From assembly GCA_037367405.1 (NCBI GenBank), contig JAZKJV010000603.1, positions 124,001-188,000 of the forward strand: a stretch of DNA of 64,000 bases. Direction: 5' to 3'. Origin of the DNA: Ottelia alismoides (taxonomy: Eukaryota > Streptophyta > Magnoliopsida > Alismatales > Hydrocharitaceae). The first letter of the stretch is position 1; each line of letters starts with the position of its first letter. Position numbers and translations under genes: made by a program. The notes beneath the pieces were generated by a model that saw only the letters and a list, made by a program, of their open reading frames with translations, searched no databases and had not been told where the DNA came from. Positions 32,120-44,671 of the stretch are shown piece by piece.

Positions 32120-33289
32120 GTATAAATCACCTTAATATTTACTTTTTTATGGCACCTTAGTTTCACAAGGTTTTTTAGTTTCTGCTTCGAAAGACTTGCA
32201 TCTGTTATTTTTATTTTGCATTTGATTGAATTTCTCTAGTAATTCTGTGTTCGTGTAACGCATCTCATGTACTTGAATTTTATCTGCCTCGTAAGGGGAA
32301 TCTGCTCACCTTCAATGATATATCTGCATTACTCGCCTGAACATTCAAGAAACAGCAAACAAAGTTCCAACAATCTGACGATTCAAAATATCAAAAAATA
32401 TCAATATTGCAGTTCTGGCAACATCCCTAATTAAATATTGTGCAGTTGACCAATATGGTCACGCTCCATACTTTTGACTACAAGAATTAAAGAATTTTCT
32501 GGCAGAGTATTAATATAATGCAACCTTATGCTGTGGATTTACTGTGGTAGTCTAGTTTAAAGCCTCCCAGTGATGAGATGCAATTAATTTGGCCCTTAAG
32601 ATATGGATTTTCTAGGTGATGAGATGCAATTAATTTGGCACTTTCCTTTCTTGATCTTGAACATGTAGTTCTAGATGGTGTTTGCTGATAGAATTTCTGG
32701 ACGATTCAACCTTTTTTGCTCAAATTATTTCATGTATTCTCTCGTCGTCTTTCTAGTGCCCTATTTTGCTACTTCATTTGCTCAGTATATCGTTATCTTT
32801 TCACCGCCTCTGTTCGCACAAATCCCCTTGCACTTTCCTTTCTCATGTATCATGAAATGTGATAACTTGAGCTGAGGGTGTTGTATGCTATTCAGACTGA
32901 ATACCTGACTGTATCTTTTCGACGAAGTTGCATGGAGCAATCCATTCCTATCAAGTCACATGGTTGCATGACACAGTCATGATTATCAGTATATTAGCTG
33001 CATGTTGTCGAAGATGGTAAAGGGCTGAATTTGCTAAATAATCGGAATCTTGTAAAAAGATCCATCCATCATGTAGTATACAGTCATGTGTTTAATCCCA
33101 CATCACCTAGTGTGAGAAATTTGTGTTTGAGTGGGGCCTGCATGTAGGGCCTTGTACTACAAGTTCCAGTTGAAGAATCAATAAGGCAATACAACTATTA
33201 TGCCTTTTCTCTTGTGGAGTGGGGTGGTCATCCTTTTTTGTAGAAAAATGAGGGTGGTCTCTGAAATTAGGATCCACCTTTATGTATAA

Positions 33290-33291
<2 letters not shown>
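32120..33291. other. Start of the third intron, no exon seen
   Basis: T-rich sequence with a short direct repeat (GATGAGATGCAATTAATTTG near 32573 and 32616). AATCCCACATCACC near 33095 recalls the start of small LTR elements, but no pair was found. Confidence 0.45.

Positions 33292-33322
<31 letters not shown>
33292..33322. repeat. (TA)n microsatellite
   Basis: About 15 uninterrupted TA units, next to the 3' end of the L1 element. Confidence 0.95.
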
Positions 33323-33326
<4 letters not shown>

Positions 33327-33339
33327 TAAAAAGTAATAA

Positions 33340-36300
33340 AGTATATCAAGCTACATTTGCCATGACAAGCAAAGTGCCCTACAATGCTCAATCACATTCT
33401 CAGTATAAAATATCTACCCCTAAAAATAACTTTGTTCCTGGGGCACCAAATCGCCCATACCAATGCAAACAGGTATGAACTGTCCTCGTGCCTGTAGCCG
33501 CAAATTGGTTTGATATCGCACCAAAAAGTGGCACAGTCATGCCATACAAGCAATGGAATATCGACTCTGTTCCACACCTCCGTCAAGGCTGGACAAGAGA
33601 AAAAGAGGTGGTCCGCATCCTTATCGCCGCCTTGCAACTATCACAAGCAACATCCTCCAATATAAGCACCTGACCTCAACGCCCCTTAGCGAAGATCCTC
33701 CCATTCCTGAACAACCAAAGAAACACCTTGACTCGGTTTGGCAACTTATATCTCCAAATCATACCCAAGTCCACTCCCATCTCTTCCCACACCTCCTCCC
33801 CGTCTCCCATTAGAAAATGGTAGGCTTTCCTCATCGAGGATCTCCCGTCTCCCTACACGAAATGATCTTTGCCCGTAGATGGACCGTCGATCTACATTAG
33901 CTCGGACTACTGCGCAATGAACTCCTCCACCCTTTGATCCGACAATGCTGATGAGAAAACTTGGGACCATGCCCCACGATCCCAAACCTACTGCACCAAC
34001 ACCTCTCTTTTTCTTGCAACCGAAGAATTCAAGGGTAGCGCTCCCCCAACATCCCATCCCCCATCCAGTTGTCTTGCCAAAAGCGAAAATCAGGCCCATC
34101 CCAGAGCACCGGTCTCAGCTTAGAAGAAATCGTCGGTAAAACGTCATTAATTCCCTTCCACAACGAGGAAGGCAGTCTCCCCGAGACGGTCTCCAGTGAC
34201 ATGGAGACATCATACTTCTTCCTCAGCAAGCGACAAACCAGGTCCTCTGATTTCCTCCATTTTGCCATAAAAGTCGTATTCATCTCTTCCATCCGCAGCA
34301 CACCCAACTCGATTTTTCTCTTCGGGGAAGTCACCTTACCCCTATCTACCAAGTGGACGCTTTTCTTGTCTTGCCGCCTATCCGACCAGAAAAATCTTCT
34401 CATCATGGCCTCATTCTTTGCTCACACCCCAATAGGCAGCGACCTTGTAACACAGAAAAAAATCGGGATGGCCGAGAGACATGCTTCAACAAAAACAACT
34501 CCCCTCCTTTGATAGCATCGTCACCTTCCATCCTGCCATCGTCACCTCCAACCTCTCTAGAAGCGCCCTTGAATTCTCAAACTTTGGCTTCCCCGCCACT
34601 AGTGGGATCCCCAGGTAAATAATCAACATCGTAGCTGCAAGGAAACCCAACCGAACTGTCGCAATCTGCAGCTCCCGCTTCACCAGGTCGAAAGGAACCA
34701 CCACCAATTTCTCTTTATTAATCCGAAGGCCCAGTACATCCCTAAAAATATCCATGATTTGCGAAGCCCGATGCAACCCCTCTGACTTTGCCTTAGAAAT
34801 AAAATCGTGTCATCTGCATGCTGCAGGAGCGGAATGGATATCTCCTCCTTCCTATATCCAACGTATCATTCTTCTCGATCACTAGCCTCATCATCACAAC
34901 CAGTGAATCAACCACAATCACAAAGAGAAGAGGAGCCCCAGTAGGCATCCCTGCTTAATGCCCCTCTACGGCTGAAAAAATCCCCCTTCAGGTTTGCCAT
35001 TCACAAGCACAACGTGGGAAGTGATAGTAATACACCACTTGATCCACACCATCCACATCGTCAGGAAGCCTCTCTTCTCCAGTGAAGCCCACAAGAACCT
35101 CTAATCAATGCAATCATATGCTTTGGAGAAATAAACGTTCTGCAACACGCCCTTAGCCTTGCTTCTCTTTCGATCAATGACCACATTTGATGCTATCACC
35201 AGTCCATCCGCTATAGCTCTCCCAGGTACAAATGCTGTTTGCTAGGCGAAATAATTCACGACATGTCCTTCCTCAACTGATTAACGAGAATTTTGGAAAT
35301 CAGAAGATAAATGGCATTTGACAGCGCGATAGGTCCACCATGGTTGGTATGTCCCTCTTTGGTAGTAAGTAAATGAGCGCCTTGTTTAGTCTCTTGAATC
35401 CCTTATTCTCATGCCAAAATTCTTCCAACACATCCATCACATCATGCTTGACAACCTCCTAGAATTCCCTGCAAAATCCAACTGGGAACCCATCCGGGCC
35501 AGGTGCCTTATCTACATTTAGCTGAGAAAGTGCTAGCTTAGCTTATGGCTTTGTGAACTCACTCAGGCTCAGCAAAGAATCTGCCTCCCCATCAGAAATA
35601 TGTGAAATCCCTCTCCCCTGCCAACCCCAGCCAAGTCGAGACCGTCGTCTGCTGAAACTTTGAAAATGTGACCGTAATGCCTCCACCATTTCCCGACCCC
35701 CCTCAGCAACCACCCCACCAGTGTAGCAAATTTCTGCACCTCTTCCACTCACCATGGCATGGAAGAACCCGGTGTTCACATCTCCTTCCCTTAGCCAATG
35801 CTATCTGGACCTCTGCCTCCAGGTCACCTCTTCCTTTCGTCCTACAAAATAATTTCCCACACGTGATTGCCTCTTTCTGTCACCTCCTTTACTGTCAAAG
35901 CCCTCTCATCCTCCATCTTGTCCAATCTACAAACCTCCTCTTGGACCCTCATCTTCCTACTACGATGTTAAGCCTTGTTAGCTCTGTTGAAAATCATAAG
36001 GTGCCTCCTGAGTGTAGCCAGCTTGATCGCCAACCCATACGTCACCGATCTAGTAGGCATGCATTCCTCCCAAAAAGTCGCAACAGACTCGCAAAAATCC
36101 TCCTTCAATTACCATGCCCGCTCGAATCGAAAGAATGTCCATGGCCGTACCTCCTCATCCGACGACCAGGGCAAAAACGTATGATCCGAATGAGCTCGAG
36201 GCAATGCTCCGGCCCTAGCCAAGGGAAAGGCCTCCAACACCTCCGCAGACATCGGAAATCTATCAATGCGAGACCTAGATCTCGAGTTCCTCCAAGTGTA

Positions 36301-37033
36301 CACACATCCTGCCGCATTGATGACCTATCGAGTTCCTCCTCCATATCCAAAAGCTCCGCCGAGCCACTATCCCTGCCCTTGTCTACTAGGACCATCCTCC
36401 GAGAATAAGGTGGCATTGAAATCCACTGCGATTATCCAAGCCGTATCCAAAGAAGCGGTACTGACCAAGATAAGGTCCCTCACGAAATGCACCATGCCGC
36501 CCCCATTGCCCGTGCCATAAATATTTGTGATCATGATATGGGCTCCGTCCGCCCTCCGCCGCAACATCGTTGTGATAGAGTGTTGCCCCCGCATCTCTGT
36601 CTCAATCAACTTAAGCTTCTCTACATCCCAACCCATCATTAGTCCACCAGAGCCCCCTTCTGCGGCAATAGTCCTTTACTCTCTCAGTTTGTTTTCCCTA
36701 ACGTCTCTCCACACCCCTCTAGATCCTGGGAGATCTTTGTTTCATGTAACAAAACTACATCCGCCTTGTGCCCATAGCTAACTGGTGCACCACAACCCGC
36801 TTTTCCGGCCGTCCCAACCCCTTAACATTCCAAGTGATCAGATTCATTTAGGAAACACAAATTCTCCTTTAGGCGGCACTAAACCGATGCAGCGCAACAA
36901 CTCCTCTTTTATACCTTCCCTCTGTCCATCTCTCCCACCTGAACTCCGAGGGGCATCAGCTCATGTTCCACTTCGCGCCCATCTGCCGTCGCCATCTGTC
37001 CGACGACCCACTCACCCCCCGACTCCTGCATAA
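33340..37033 (-). pseudogene. L1-type LINE, minus strand, ORF2 decayed
   Basis: Read on the minus strand from about 36847: endonuclease start ITWNVKGLGRPEKR, then VDFNATLFSED (EN motif with Asp and Asn) at about 36400-36450; reverse transcriptase with KAPGPDGFP near 35500, FSKAYDCID near 35130 and HADDT (variant of YADD) near 34815; then GIPLVAGKPKFENSRALLER; then the zinc-binding zf-RVT domain with DADHLFFSCPALTEVW at 33640-33560. Stops and frameshifts are frequent, the first at about 36756. 36860-37033 may be the end of ORF1 or linker. No poly(A) tail or target duplication resolved. It lies in the presumed intron of the clathrin-assembly gene, antisense to it. Confidence 0.88.
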
Positions 37034-37667
37034 TCAATCATGGAGATCAACAACTTGAGGTTTGATTTTGATTTCAACTATTCTATTTTATTCATGTTCT
37101 CAAAGTTTGTGGCCCAATTAAGTTTCAACAAAAGTAAGCATTGTTGTTGGTTAGATCAACAACGTCGATTTTGATTAGAATGACAACTGCTTGTTGGTTA
37201 GATCAACAACGTCGATGGCAACTGCTTGTGGTCTTGAGACTATGGTAATGGCGACACATGATATACATGGATTACAATGAACCCTTGTGTGATCAGAGAG
37301 TGGATGTTGTGCAAATTTGTTTGTAAACAAAGGCATTGACATCGTGATGGGCAAAAAAGGAAACGTTAAAGGTGACAAGGGCGATGAAAAAAACAAAGCA
37401 CGGTGCTATTATTATATTCAATGCATGCTCCCTAAACTATCATTTGGATGATAAGAAACCCTTATAAGTACATCTAGCACCGCATATTCATTGACAGCTT
37501 TCGTCTGACTATGGAGCATAAAAGAGAAGATTTACTAAAGAAAGAAAAACTAAAAGAAAACCACATAGAATCTCAAGTACATGATTTGATAAGGATGACA
37601 AAGCTAAGTCTTAAGGACAAGCTGAAAGCTGTGGACAACTAAAACAAGAAGAAAGATACCTTTACAC
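37034..37667. other. No recognisable gene
   Basis: Contains two copies of TTGGTTAGATCAACAACGTC (about 37148 and 37193), then AT-rich sequence up to the Copia-A LTR. Confidence 0.4.
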
Positions 37668-37822
37668 TATAGAGATATGTTTATGTTACGTTATTTATTT
37701 CATGTACTGTTTCTTAATTCCCTTTACTTATGAATGTCTTATGTTATTTACCCATAGGCTACTCTCCCATATAAGAGAGCCTAGGGTTCATGGAATAGAC
37801 AATTCTCTCTTTTTTCCCAACA
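37668..37822 (+). repeat. Copia-A 5' LTR
   Basis: A 155-bp LTR starting TATAGAGATATG (a G to A change from the family TGTAGAG start) and ending TTCCCAACA, with CCATATAAGAGAGCC as TATA box. Confidence 0.88.
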
Positions 37823-37834
37823 TGGTATCAGAGC
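37823..37834 (+). other. Copia-A primer binding site
   Basis: TGGTATCAGAGC, a perfect plant initiator tRNA-Met type site. Confidence 0.92.
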
Positions 37835-38330
37835 GACGGTCCTTGGCCAGACTTCAGAGCTCTAGTACCTAACCCTAGCCCCGCCCTCATCACCGTCACA
37901 TGTCGCCACACCGCTCAGTGACCCCAACCGCACCACGCCCACTGCCCAACGACCCCAATAGCACCATGTGCATCGCCCAGCAGCCCTAGCTGCAATGCGC
38001 GTGCTGCCCAACGGATCGGAACATGTCGCTTGGCGGCTCTGGCTGTTCTGCCCCATGGCTCCTCGCCTCACGCCGCTTAGCGTCCCCGCAGCCCAAGTGA
38101 GCGCACCGTGCTTTTCCAACGGCCTCGAAGCCCCCCCTTGTGTGCGATCCCCTCGCATACAGTGCATCCGTGCGTAGCGTGCCATCTAACTGCTCCATCG
38201 TTGGCGAAGGTCTCTCTGTGTATTTGATGGATTTGGGTGCATAAGTCTACATATGCATTCAAATCCACGTATGTTTGTGTAGACATTCACACATTAGTCT
38301 ACAAAATTCAAGTTTTCCAAATCCGACAAT
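37835..38330 (+). other. Copia-A leader
   Basis: Untranslated leader, GC-rich at first, then the GTCTACATATGCA tract shared with the Copia-B leader. Confidence 0.7.
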
Positions 38331-39987
38331 ATGTTAGAGAGAAAAATCGATGTACGTGCCACAAGCACCTTCAGAGGTCCGACGCCTATTGTCAAGATGC
38401 ACAAGACAGATTATGAGCTCTGGGCAATGCGGTTTATGAGTCCTATGAAGTCAAGTGGTAAGAAGCAAATTCTTACTGAGGAGGAGCCGACTGAGAATAC
38501 TGGGATCGATGCCTCATGGGAGGATGATGATGCTTATCTCAAGGTTTGGCTTTCAGGTACATTAGCGATAGAGATTGCCAATGATGTGTTGCATTAGCCC
38601 ACCACCAAGGCGATATGGGACATCCTTGCTACTACTTACTCTCAGGTAAGGAATGAGATGAAGATTCTGCAACTCCAGCATGATATTTTCACTATCAAGA
38701 AGAATGGACGGCCTCTTCATTCATTATATACATCCCTACGTGGAATGTTCGAGAAGCTCCATAGTTTTATGCTTTTCACAGCTACTCCAGAACAATAGAA
38801 CACTTATAGGAATGCCACCATGGTGGGTGTATTCCTAGCAGCCCTATACCCTGAGTATGAGGCTGTTCGTTCTCCGATTCTGGTCGATGCCACTATTCCT
38901 CTCATGGAGGAAGTTTTCCATCGGCTTAGTAGGATTACAGTTCCATCTACTCATGCCAGCCGGACTTCCTCAGCAATGGCTGTTTCTTGAGGTCGAGGAG
39001 GACCTTCTCAGCTTTGTGGACGCGGATCCTGTGGACGGGGAGGTCGTATTCGTCAGCCGTGCACTTACTGCCACTGCCTGGACATACAGAGGATACATGC
39101 TATTCCAAGCATGGATTTCCCGCTTCTGCACGAGTCACTGGACAGGTTGAACCCCCTGCTGCTTCCACTTTGGATAAGAGATTTGATGATATTGTAGCAC
39201 GATTGAGGGGTATTATAGCTCCCTCCATTTTAGCTTCTTCTTCATTGGACGATGGGAACCATTCAAATGTGGCTGCTTCACCATCTTCTAATACCTCAAG
39301 CAACACTTTTGCACTTACTAGTTGTAGTAGATCTGATGTTACAGACTGGATCATAGACTTTGGTGCTACACATCACCGTTGTGGAGACAGAGATCAACTT
39401 ATAGCTTACAGGCAGGTTTCCCCAGGACGAACTGTGATTATAGCAGATGGAACACATTCCCTGATCACAAGACGGGGGGAGATCAATCGAACTCCATCTA
39501 TGCATCTCCAGAATGTGCTTCATGCCCCTGTTTTTTCTATGAACTTGCTATCTATTAGTTAGATTACGAAAGATTTACATTGTTGAGCTATTTTTTATCC
39601 ATCCTCTTTTATTTCAGGACATTCTCAGGGGCAAGGTGATTGGCTGTGGCCGTTAGCAGCGCAATCTCTATCGTTTGGTTCGCACACCTTATGCTGGCAC
39701 TATCTCACATTCTGTTGGACCCGTCTCTCCCTTTACCTGGCACCTGTGTTTTAGTTATCTTTTGCTTCAGAAGTTGTGTCGCGTTCAGATTTCTCCTCAC
39801 TTGTCATTTCAATGTGAGGCACATCAGTTGGGAAAGCATCATAGGTCTACTTTCCCTAGTCGTCAGAGTCGGAGCAATAGCTCCATTTTTGAGTTATTTC
39901 ATATAGATATTTGGGGTCCTAGTTGTGTTCCTGATCATCAGGGATGCATGTTTTATCTTGTTGCTATTGATGATCTCTCTCGATTGA
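38331..39987 (+). pseudogene. Copia-A gag, protease and partial integrase
   Basis: Gag starts at ATG 38331 (DYELWAMRFMSPMKSSGKK) and has stops at about 38597 and 38798. A zinc knuckle follows near 39060-39100 across a frameshift. The protease motif reads IIDFGATHH near 39350: the Ser of the catalytic DSGA is Phe, so the protease would be dead. The integrase fragment keeps the pre-integrase region and FHIDIWGP, and stops after YLVAIDDLSRL at about 39987, where the Copia-B leader begins. Confidence 0.88.
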
Positions 39988-40274
39988 TGATGTTTCCTCG
40001 GGATTGCTGCCAGACCATTTCCTCTCCTCTCTCGCCTTTCCTCTCTCGCTGCTGCAGCAGTCTACTCGTGGACACCTCTTGCCGTTGCTCGCGGTTGCGT
40101 GCTCCACGAGCTCTCCACCAACGTCAGTTAGGCCGTCGGCCCCCGTCTCTGCGCCTCTTCTTTTTTGTCCGCGTCGGTGGATGGATTTGTTGCATAGGTC
40201 TACATATGCAATCAAATCCCCATATGTCATTGTAGACATCTATCTTTTGGGTCTACATATCCTGTGATCGCGTC
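39988..40274 (+). other. Copia-B leader
   Basis: Pyrimidine-rich, then GTCTACATATGCA as in the Copia-A leader. No LTR or primer site precedes it. Confidence 0.65.
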
Positions 40275-43200
40275 ATGTCAGAAAACAAAATTGACGTACC
40301 CACCACAGGTGCCTTCAGAGGTCCGACACCGATTGTCAGGATGGACAAGACAAACTATGAGCTCTGGGCAATGCAGTTCATGAGCCTAATGAAGTCTAAC
40401 GGTAAGAAGAACATCCTTACCGATGATGAGCCGATGGAGAAAACATGGATTCACGCCTCATGGGAGGCGGATGATGCGTATGCCAAAGTTTGGCTGTCTG
40501 GGACATTGACGATAGAGATAGCCAATGACGTGCTACATCAGCCCACTGCGAAGGCCATGTGAGATATTCTTGCAGTGACCTATTTGCAGGACCCAAATGA
40601 GACCAAGATTCTTCAACTGCAACATGATATTTTTACGGTCAAGCAGAATGGACGGCCTTTGCACTCACTGTACACATCTTTGAGAGGGATGTTTGAGAAG
40701 CTCCACAGCTTCATGCCTTTGACAGCCACTCCAGAGCAGCAGAAGACATACAGGAATGCCACCATGGTTGGTGTATTCCTTGCAACACTTGATCCAGAGT
40801 ATGATGCTGCCCGCTCTCAGATCCTTGCAGATGCCACTATTCCTCCTATGGAGGAAGCTTTCTGCCGACTTAGTCGGATCACTGTCCCGAGCTCTACTGC
40901 TAGCCAAATGCCTTCAGCAATGGCTGCCTCCAGGGGAAGAGGTGGTTCATCTATTTTTCGTGGACGAGGACCCCATGGTCAAGGGGGTCGAATCCGTCAG
41001 CCCTGCACTTACTGCCACCGTCCTGGACACTTCGAGGATACATGCTATTCTAAGCATGGTTTTCCAGCATCGACACGGGTAGCAGAACAAGTTGAATCTC
41101 CTGCACCTTCTACTTTGGATCAGAGATTCGATGACCTCGTAGCCAGATTGAGGAACATCATCCCTTCTGACACAACGCCAGGAGGCCACTCAGTTGTGGT
41201 TGCCTCTGCCTCTACCGGTACATCAGCTACAACTAGTACCTCAAGTAGTTCTTATGCTCTTACCTCTTGTGATGGATCTACAATTTCAGAATGGATTATG
41301 GACTCGGGAGCGACACATCATCTCTGTGGAGACAAAGCGCAACTTACTGCATAGTCCATATAGACAGGTTCCTCCAGGGCGGACTGTGGTGATAGCCGAT
41401 GGGACTCATTCCCCGATTACATGACAGGGGGAGATTTGTTTGTCACCTTCCATGCGACTGCAGAATGTGTTATATGCTCCTGACTTCTCTATGAATTTAC
41501 TATACATTAGTCAGATTACAAAGGACTTGAACTGTCGAGCTATTTTTGACCCATCGTCTCTTGTTTTTCAGGACATTCTTACGGGCAGAATGATTGGTTG
41601 TGGTCGTGAGCAGGGTGGTCTTTATCATCTGGTCCGTACTCCTTATGCAGGTGCATCCTTCCATTCCACAGGACCAGTCTCTCCATATACCTGGCATCTT
41701 CGTTTTGGTCACCTCCCTCTTCAGAAGATGTGTCGCATTTTGCCGCAGATTTCTCTGGGATCTTCATTCCAATGTGAAGCATGTCAGTTGGGAAAGCATC
41801 ATCGGTCCGCTTTCTCTAGGCGTCAGAGTCGGAGTAGTAGCTCCCTTTTTGAGTTAGTCCATATTGATATTTGGGGTCCTAGTTGTGTTCCTGATCACCA
41901 GGGACACATGTTCTATCTTGTTGCAGACGGTAATTTTTCTTGTTTGTCTTGGGTATTTTTGTTAAAGAATAAATATGAAGCGGGAGATGTGATTCAAATG
42001 TTTATCAATGAAGTGCAGAATGTTTTCTCTTCTTCTGTGAAAACTGTGAGGACCAATAATGCTTTGGAATTCTGTACTCGTGCACTTTCGTTATTCTTTT
42101 CCTCTCGCGGTATAATTCATCAAACATCATGTGCTTACACTTTACAGCAAAATGGTGTTGCTGAGAGGAAACATCGTCATCTACTTGACATCACTCGGAC
42201 ATTACTGATTCAGAGTCGTGCACCACATTCGTTTTGGGGTGATGCTGTTCTTACGGCCTGTTACTTGGTGAATTGCATGCCCTCGTCTGTCTTAGGTGAG
42301 AATATTCCTTTCTCTATAGCATTTCCTGAGAAGGAGTTGTTTTCTCTCACTACTCGTGTCTTTGGTTCCGTTGCGTTTGTCCACCAGTTGGCTCCAGGTC
42401 TTGACAAGATCTCTCCTAGGGCTGTCAAATATGTGTCAGTGGGGTACTCCAGAACTCAGAAGGGATATCGGTGTTATGATCCATTACGTAGGAAATATTT
42501 TGTCAGTGTCGACGTCACATTCTTTGAATCTATGATGTTTTTCTATCCTACAGGTGACAGGTTCACTACTTCTGAATCTGATACTGAAATCTACATGCCA
42601 CCTCCTACGACTCAGTTGTCTCATCTACTTGTCGTACCACCACCGCCACCTCCTCCACCACCTCCATCTACACCGCCAACTGTGACTGTTGTTCCACCAT
42701 TACCAAAATTCTATACCCGTCAGCCACCTTCTGCTCATGGACATCGCCCGTCATCCAGTTTGCCCCAGGTTTGTTCTGATAACATGATTTCTAATGATGG
42801 GTCTGAAGATGTTTCTGTACAGGGATCAGTGCAGGATGGGGTTCCCGAGAACCTGGACTTACCCATTGCTATTAGGAAGCAGAGGCGTACATGTGCATCT
42901 TACCCTCTTGCTTCCCGTCTCTTTTCATCACGTGACGGGTGATTTTCAGAAATTTGCAGTTGCTTTATTTGCAGTGGATATTCCACGTACTTATCAGGAG
43001 GCCTTGAGAGATAGTCGCTGGCGTCTGGCTATGGAAGAGGAAATGACTGCTTTGCAATCCCGTGGGACCTGGAGTGGTGTCTACTCCTCCTGGCGCATCT
43101 ATTGTCAGCTGCAAATGGTTGTTCACAGTTAAATATCGTGCAGACGGGAGCCTTGATCGCTACAAGACAAGATTGGTAGACCGTAGTTTTACACAGACCT

Positions 43201-44510
43201 ATGGTGTCGATTATATGGACATGTTATCTCCAGTTGCTCGTCACTCCACTTTACGTGTCCTTCTCTCAGTTGCCGTGGTACGTGACTGACCCTTATTTCA
43301 ACTTGATGTTAAAAATGCATTCTTGTATGGAGATCTACAGGAAGAAGTCTACATGCAGCAACCTTCGGGGTTTGCTGCTGAGGGGGAGTATCAGCAGGTT
43401 TGTAGACTCCCTACAGCCATATATGGTCTTAAACAAAGTCAGAGGGCATGGTTTCAAAAGCTCTCAGATTTGACAGAACGACAGGGGTTCAAGAGGTCAA
43501 ATGCAGATCATTCTTTATTCGTGCAGAGAACACCTAGAGGTATAGTTGCTATCATGGTTTATGTTGATGACATAGTTGTTACAAGATGATGAGCAGGGAA
43601 TCAAGAAGGCAAAATAATTTCTGGGCAGTCAATTTGTGACTAAGGATCTGGGTATCCTAAGGTATTTCTTAGGGTTAGAATTCGCTAGAAATACGCAGGG
43701 TCTTGTGATGACCCAAAGAAAATATGTTACAGACATGCTTGTTGGAACGAGCATGATTGGGTGTCGACCTTCTACTACTCCCATGGATCCTAGCATGAAG
43801 TTATATGATGATTATACAGATGAAGTTGATAAGAGGAGATACAGAGAGATAGTCGGAAAGCTTCTCTATATTACTGTTACCAGACCAGATATCGTTTTTG
43901 TCGTGAGTCGAGTGAGTCAGTTCGTGGAGCAGCCTCAACAAGTACATATGGATGCTATATACATGATATTGAGATATCTAAAGTCCTCTCCAGACGCATG
44001 TCTGCTTTTCAAGAAAGGAAAAACTCTCTCTGTATCCGCGTGTGCTGATGCAGACTATGCAGGTGTCCTAAGGTTAGAAAATCTACTTCAGGCTTTGCAG
44101 TATTTGTTGGCAATTTTCTTGTGTCTTGGAGAAGTAAGAAACAAACAGTTGTATCGAGATCGAGTGCCGAATCTGAATATAGGGCTATGGCGCAAGCAAG
44201 TACAGAGATGATGTGGGTTCGAGCAGTGTTGGCAGATTTGCATATAGATGTTCCTCTACCCATGAAGTTACAATGTGATAATTAGGCTGCCCTGTTCATT
44301 ACAAACAACCCTGCGTTTCATGAGAGAACAAAACATATTGAGGTAGATTGCCACTACACTAGAGATATGATTCAGAAGGGCCTGATTTCTACCTCTCATG
44401 TTAGTTCAATAGAGCAAACAACAGACATCTTTACCAAGCCACTGCTCAGAGGACCATTCCAGAAGTGTTCATCCAAGCTGAGCATGATTAACATCTATGC
44501 TCCATCTTGA
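40275..44510 (+). pseudogene. Copia-B gag-pol, nearly full length but broken
   Basis: Best-preserved Copia coding region in the window. Gag from ATG 40275, with a stop at 40560 (TGG to TGA). Zinc knuckle CTYCHRPGHFEDTC near 41000; protease IMDSGATHH intact near 41300; stop at 41352 and a frame change. 41440-42942 is a 500-codon open stretch with the GAG-pre-integrase finger (CEACQLGKHH), integrase sites HIDIWGP, VRTNNALEF (the middle catalytic Asp is Asn) and NGVAERKHR, and a proline-rich linker. Reverse transcriptase (43060-43590) keeps LDVKNAFLYGDLQEEV and MVYVDDIVV. RNase H follows with frameshifts near 44060 and 44200. Natural stop TGA at 44508-44510. Confidence 0.92.
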
Positions 44511-44517
44511 GGGGGAG
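44509..44517 (+). other. Copia-B polypurine tract
   Basis: GAGGGGGAG, immediately before the 3' LTR and identical to the one in Copia-1. Confidence 0.85.
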
Positions 44518-44671
44518 TGTGGAGATATTTACATATTTATATATTCTATATGTATCGTTTATTTAATTTTATTTTCCTGTTTCCACCTTATGTAATTTAC
44601 CCATAGGCCTCTCCTCTATATAAGAGAGCCTAGGGTTCTCTGAAATAATAACAGACTCTTTTCTTCCAACA
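44518..44671 (+). repeat. Copia-B 3' LTR
   Basis: A 154-bp LTR from TGTGGAGATA to TCTTCCAACA, with TATATAAGAGAGCCTAGG. It is clearly less similar to the Copia-A 5' LTR than a fresh pair would be, fitting two separate source copies. Confidence 0.9.

Larger units (their letters stand above)
37668..44671 (+). mobile_element. Copia A/B chimera: two Copia copies joined head to tail
   Basis: The left part (A) has a 5' LTR, primer site, leader, gag, protease and part of integrase, ending near 39987. It passes directly into the leader of a second, related copy (B) that lacks a 5' LTR but continues through gag-pol to a 3' LTR at 44671. Both leaders share the tract GTCTACATATGCA before gag. Flanks TACAC (left) and GTCAC (right) agree at only 3 of 5 bases, so no target duplication is claimed. 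Confidence 0.88.

Noticed and set aside
33085..33240. AATCCCACATCACC start reminiscent of a small LTR element
   Set aside because: No partner LTR, primer site, 5S-like promoter or target duplication nearby.
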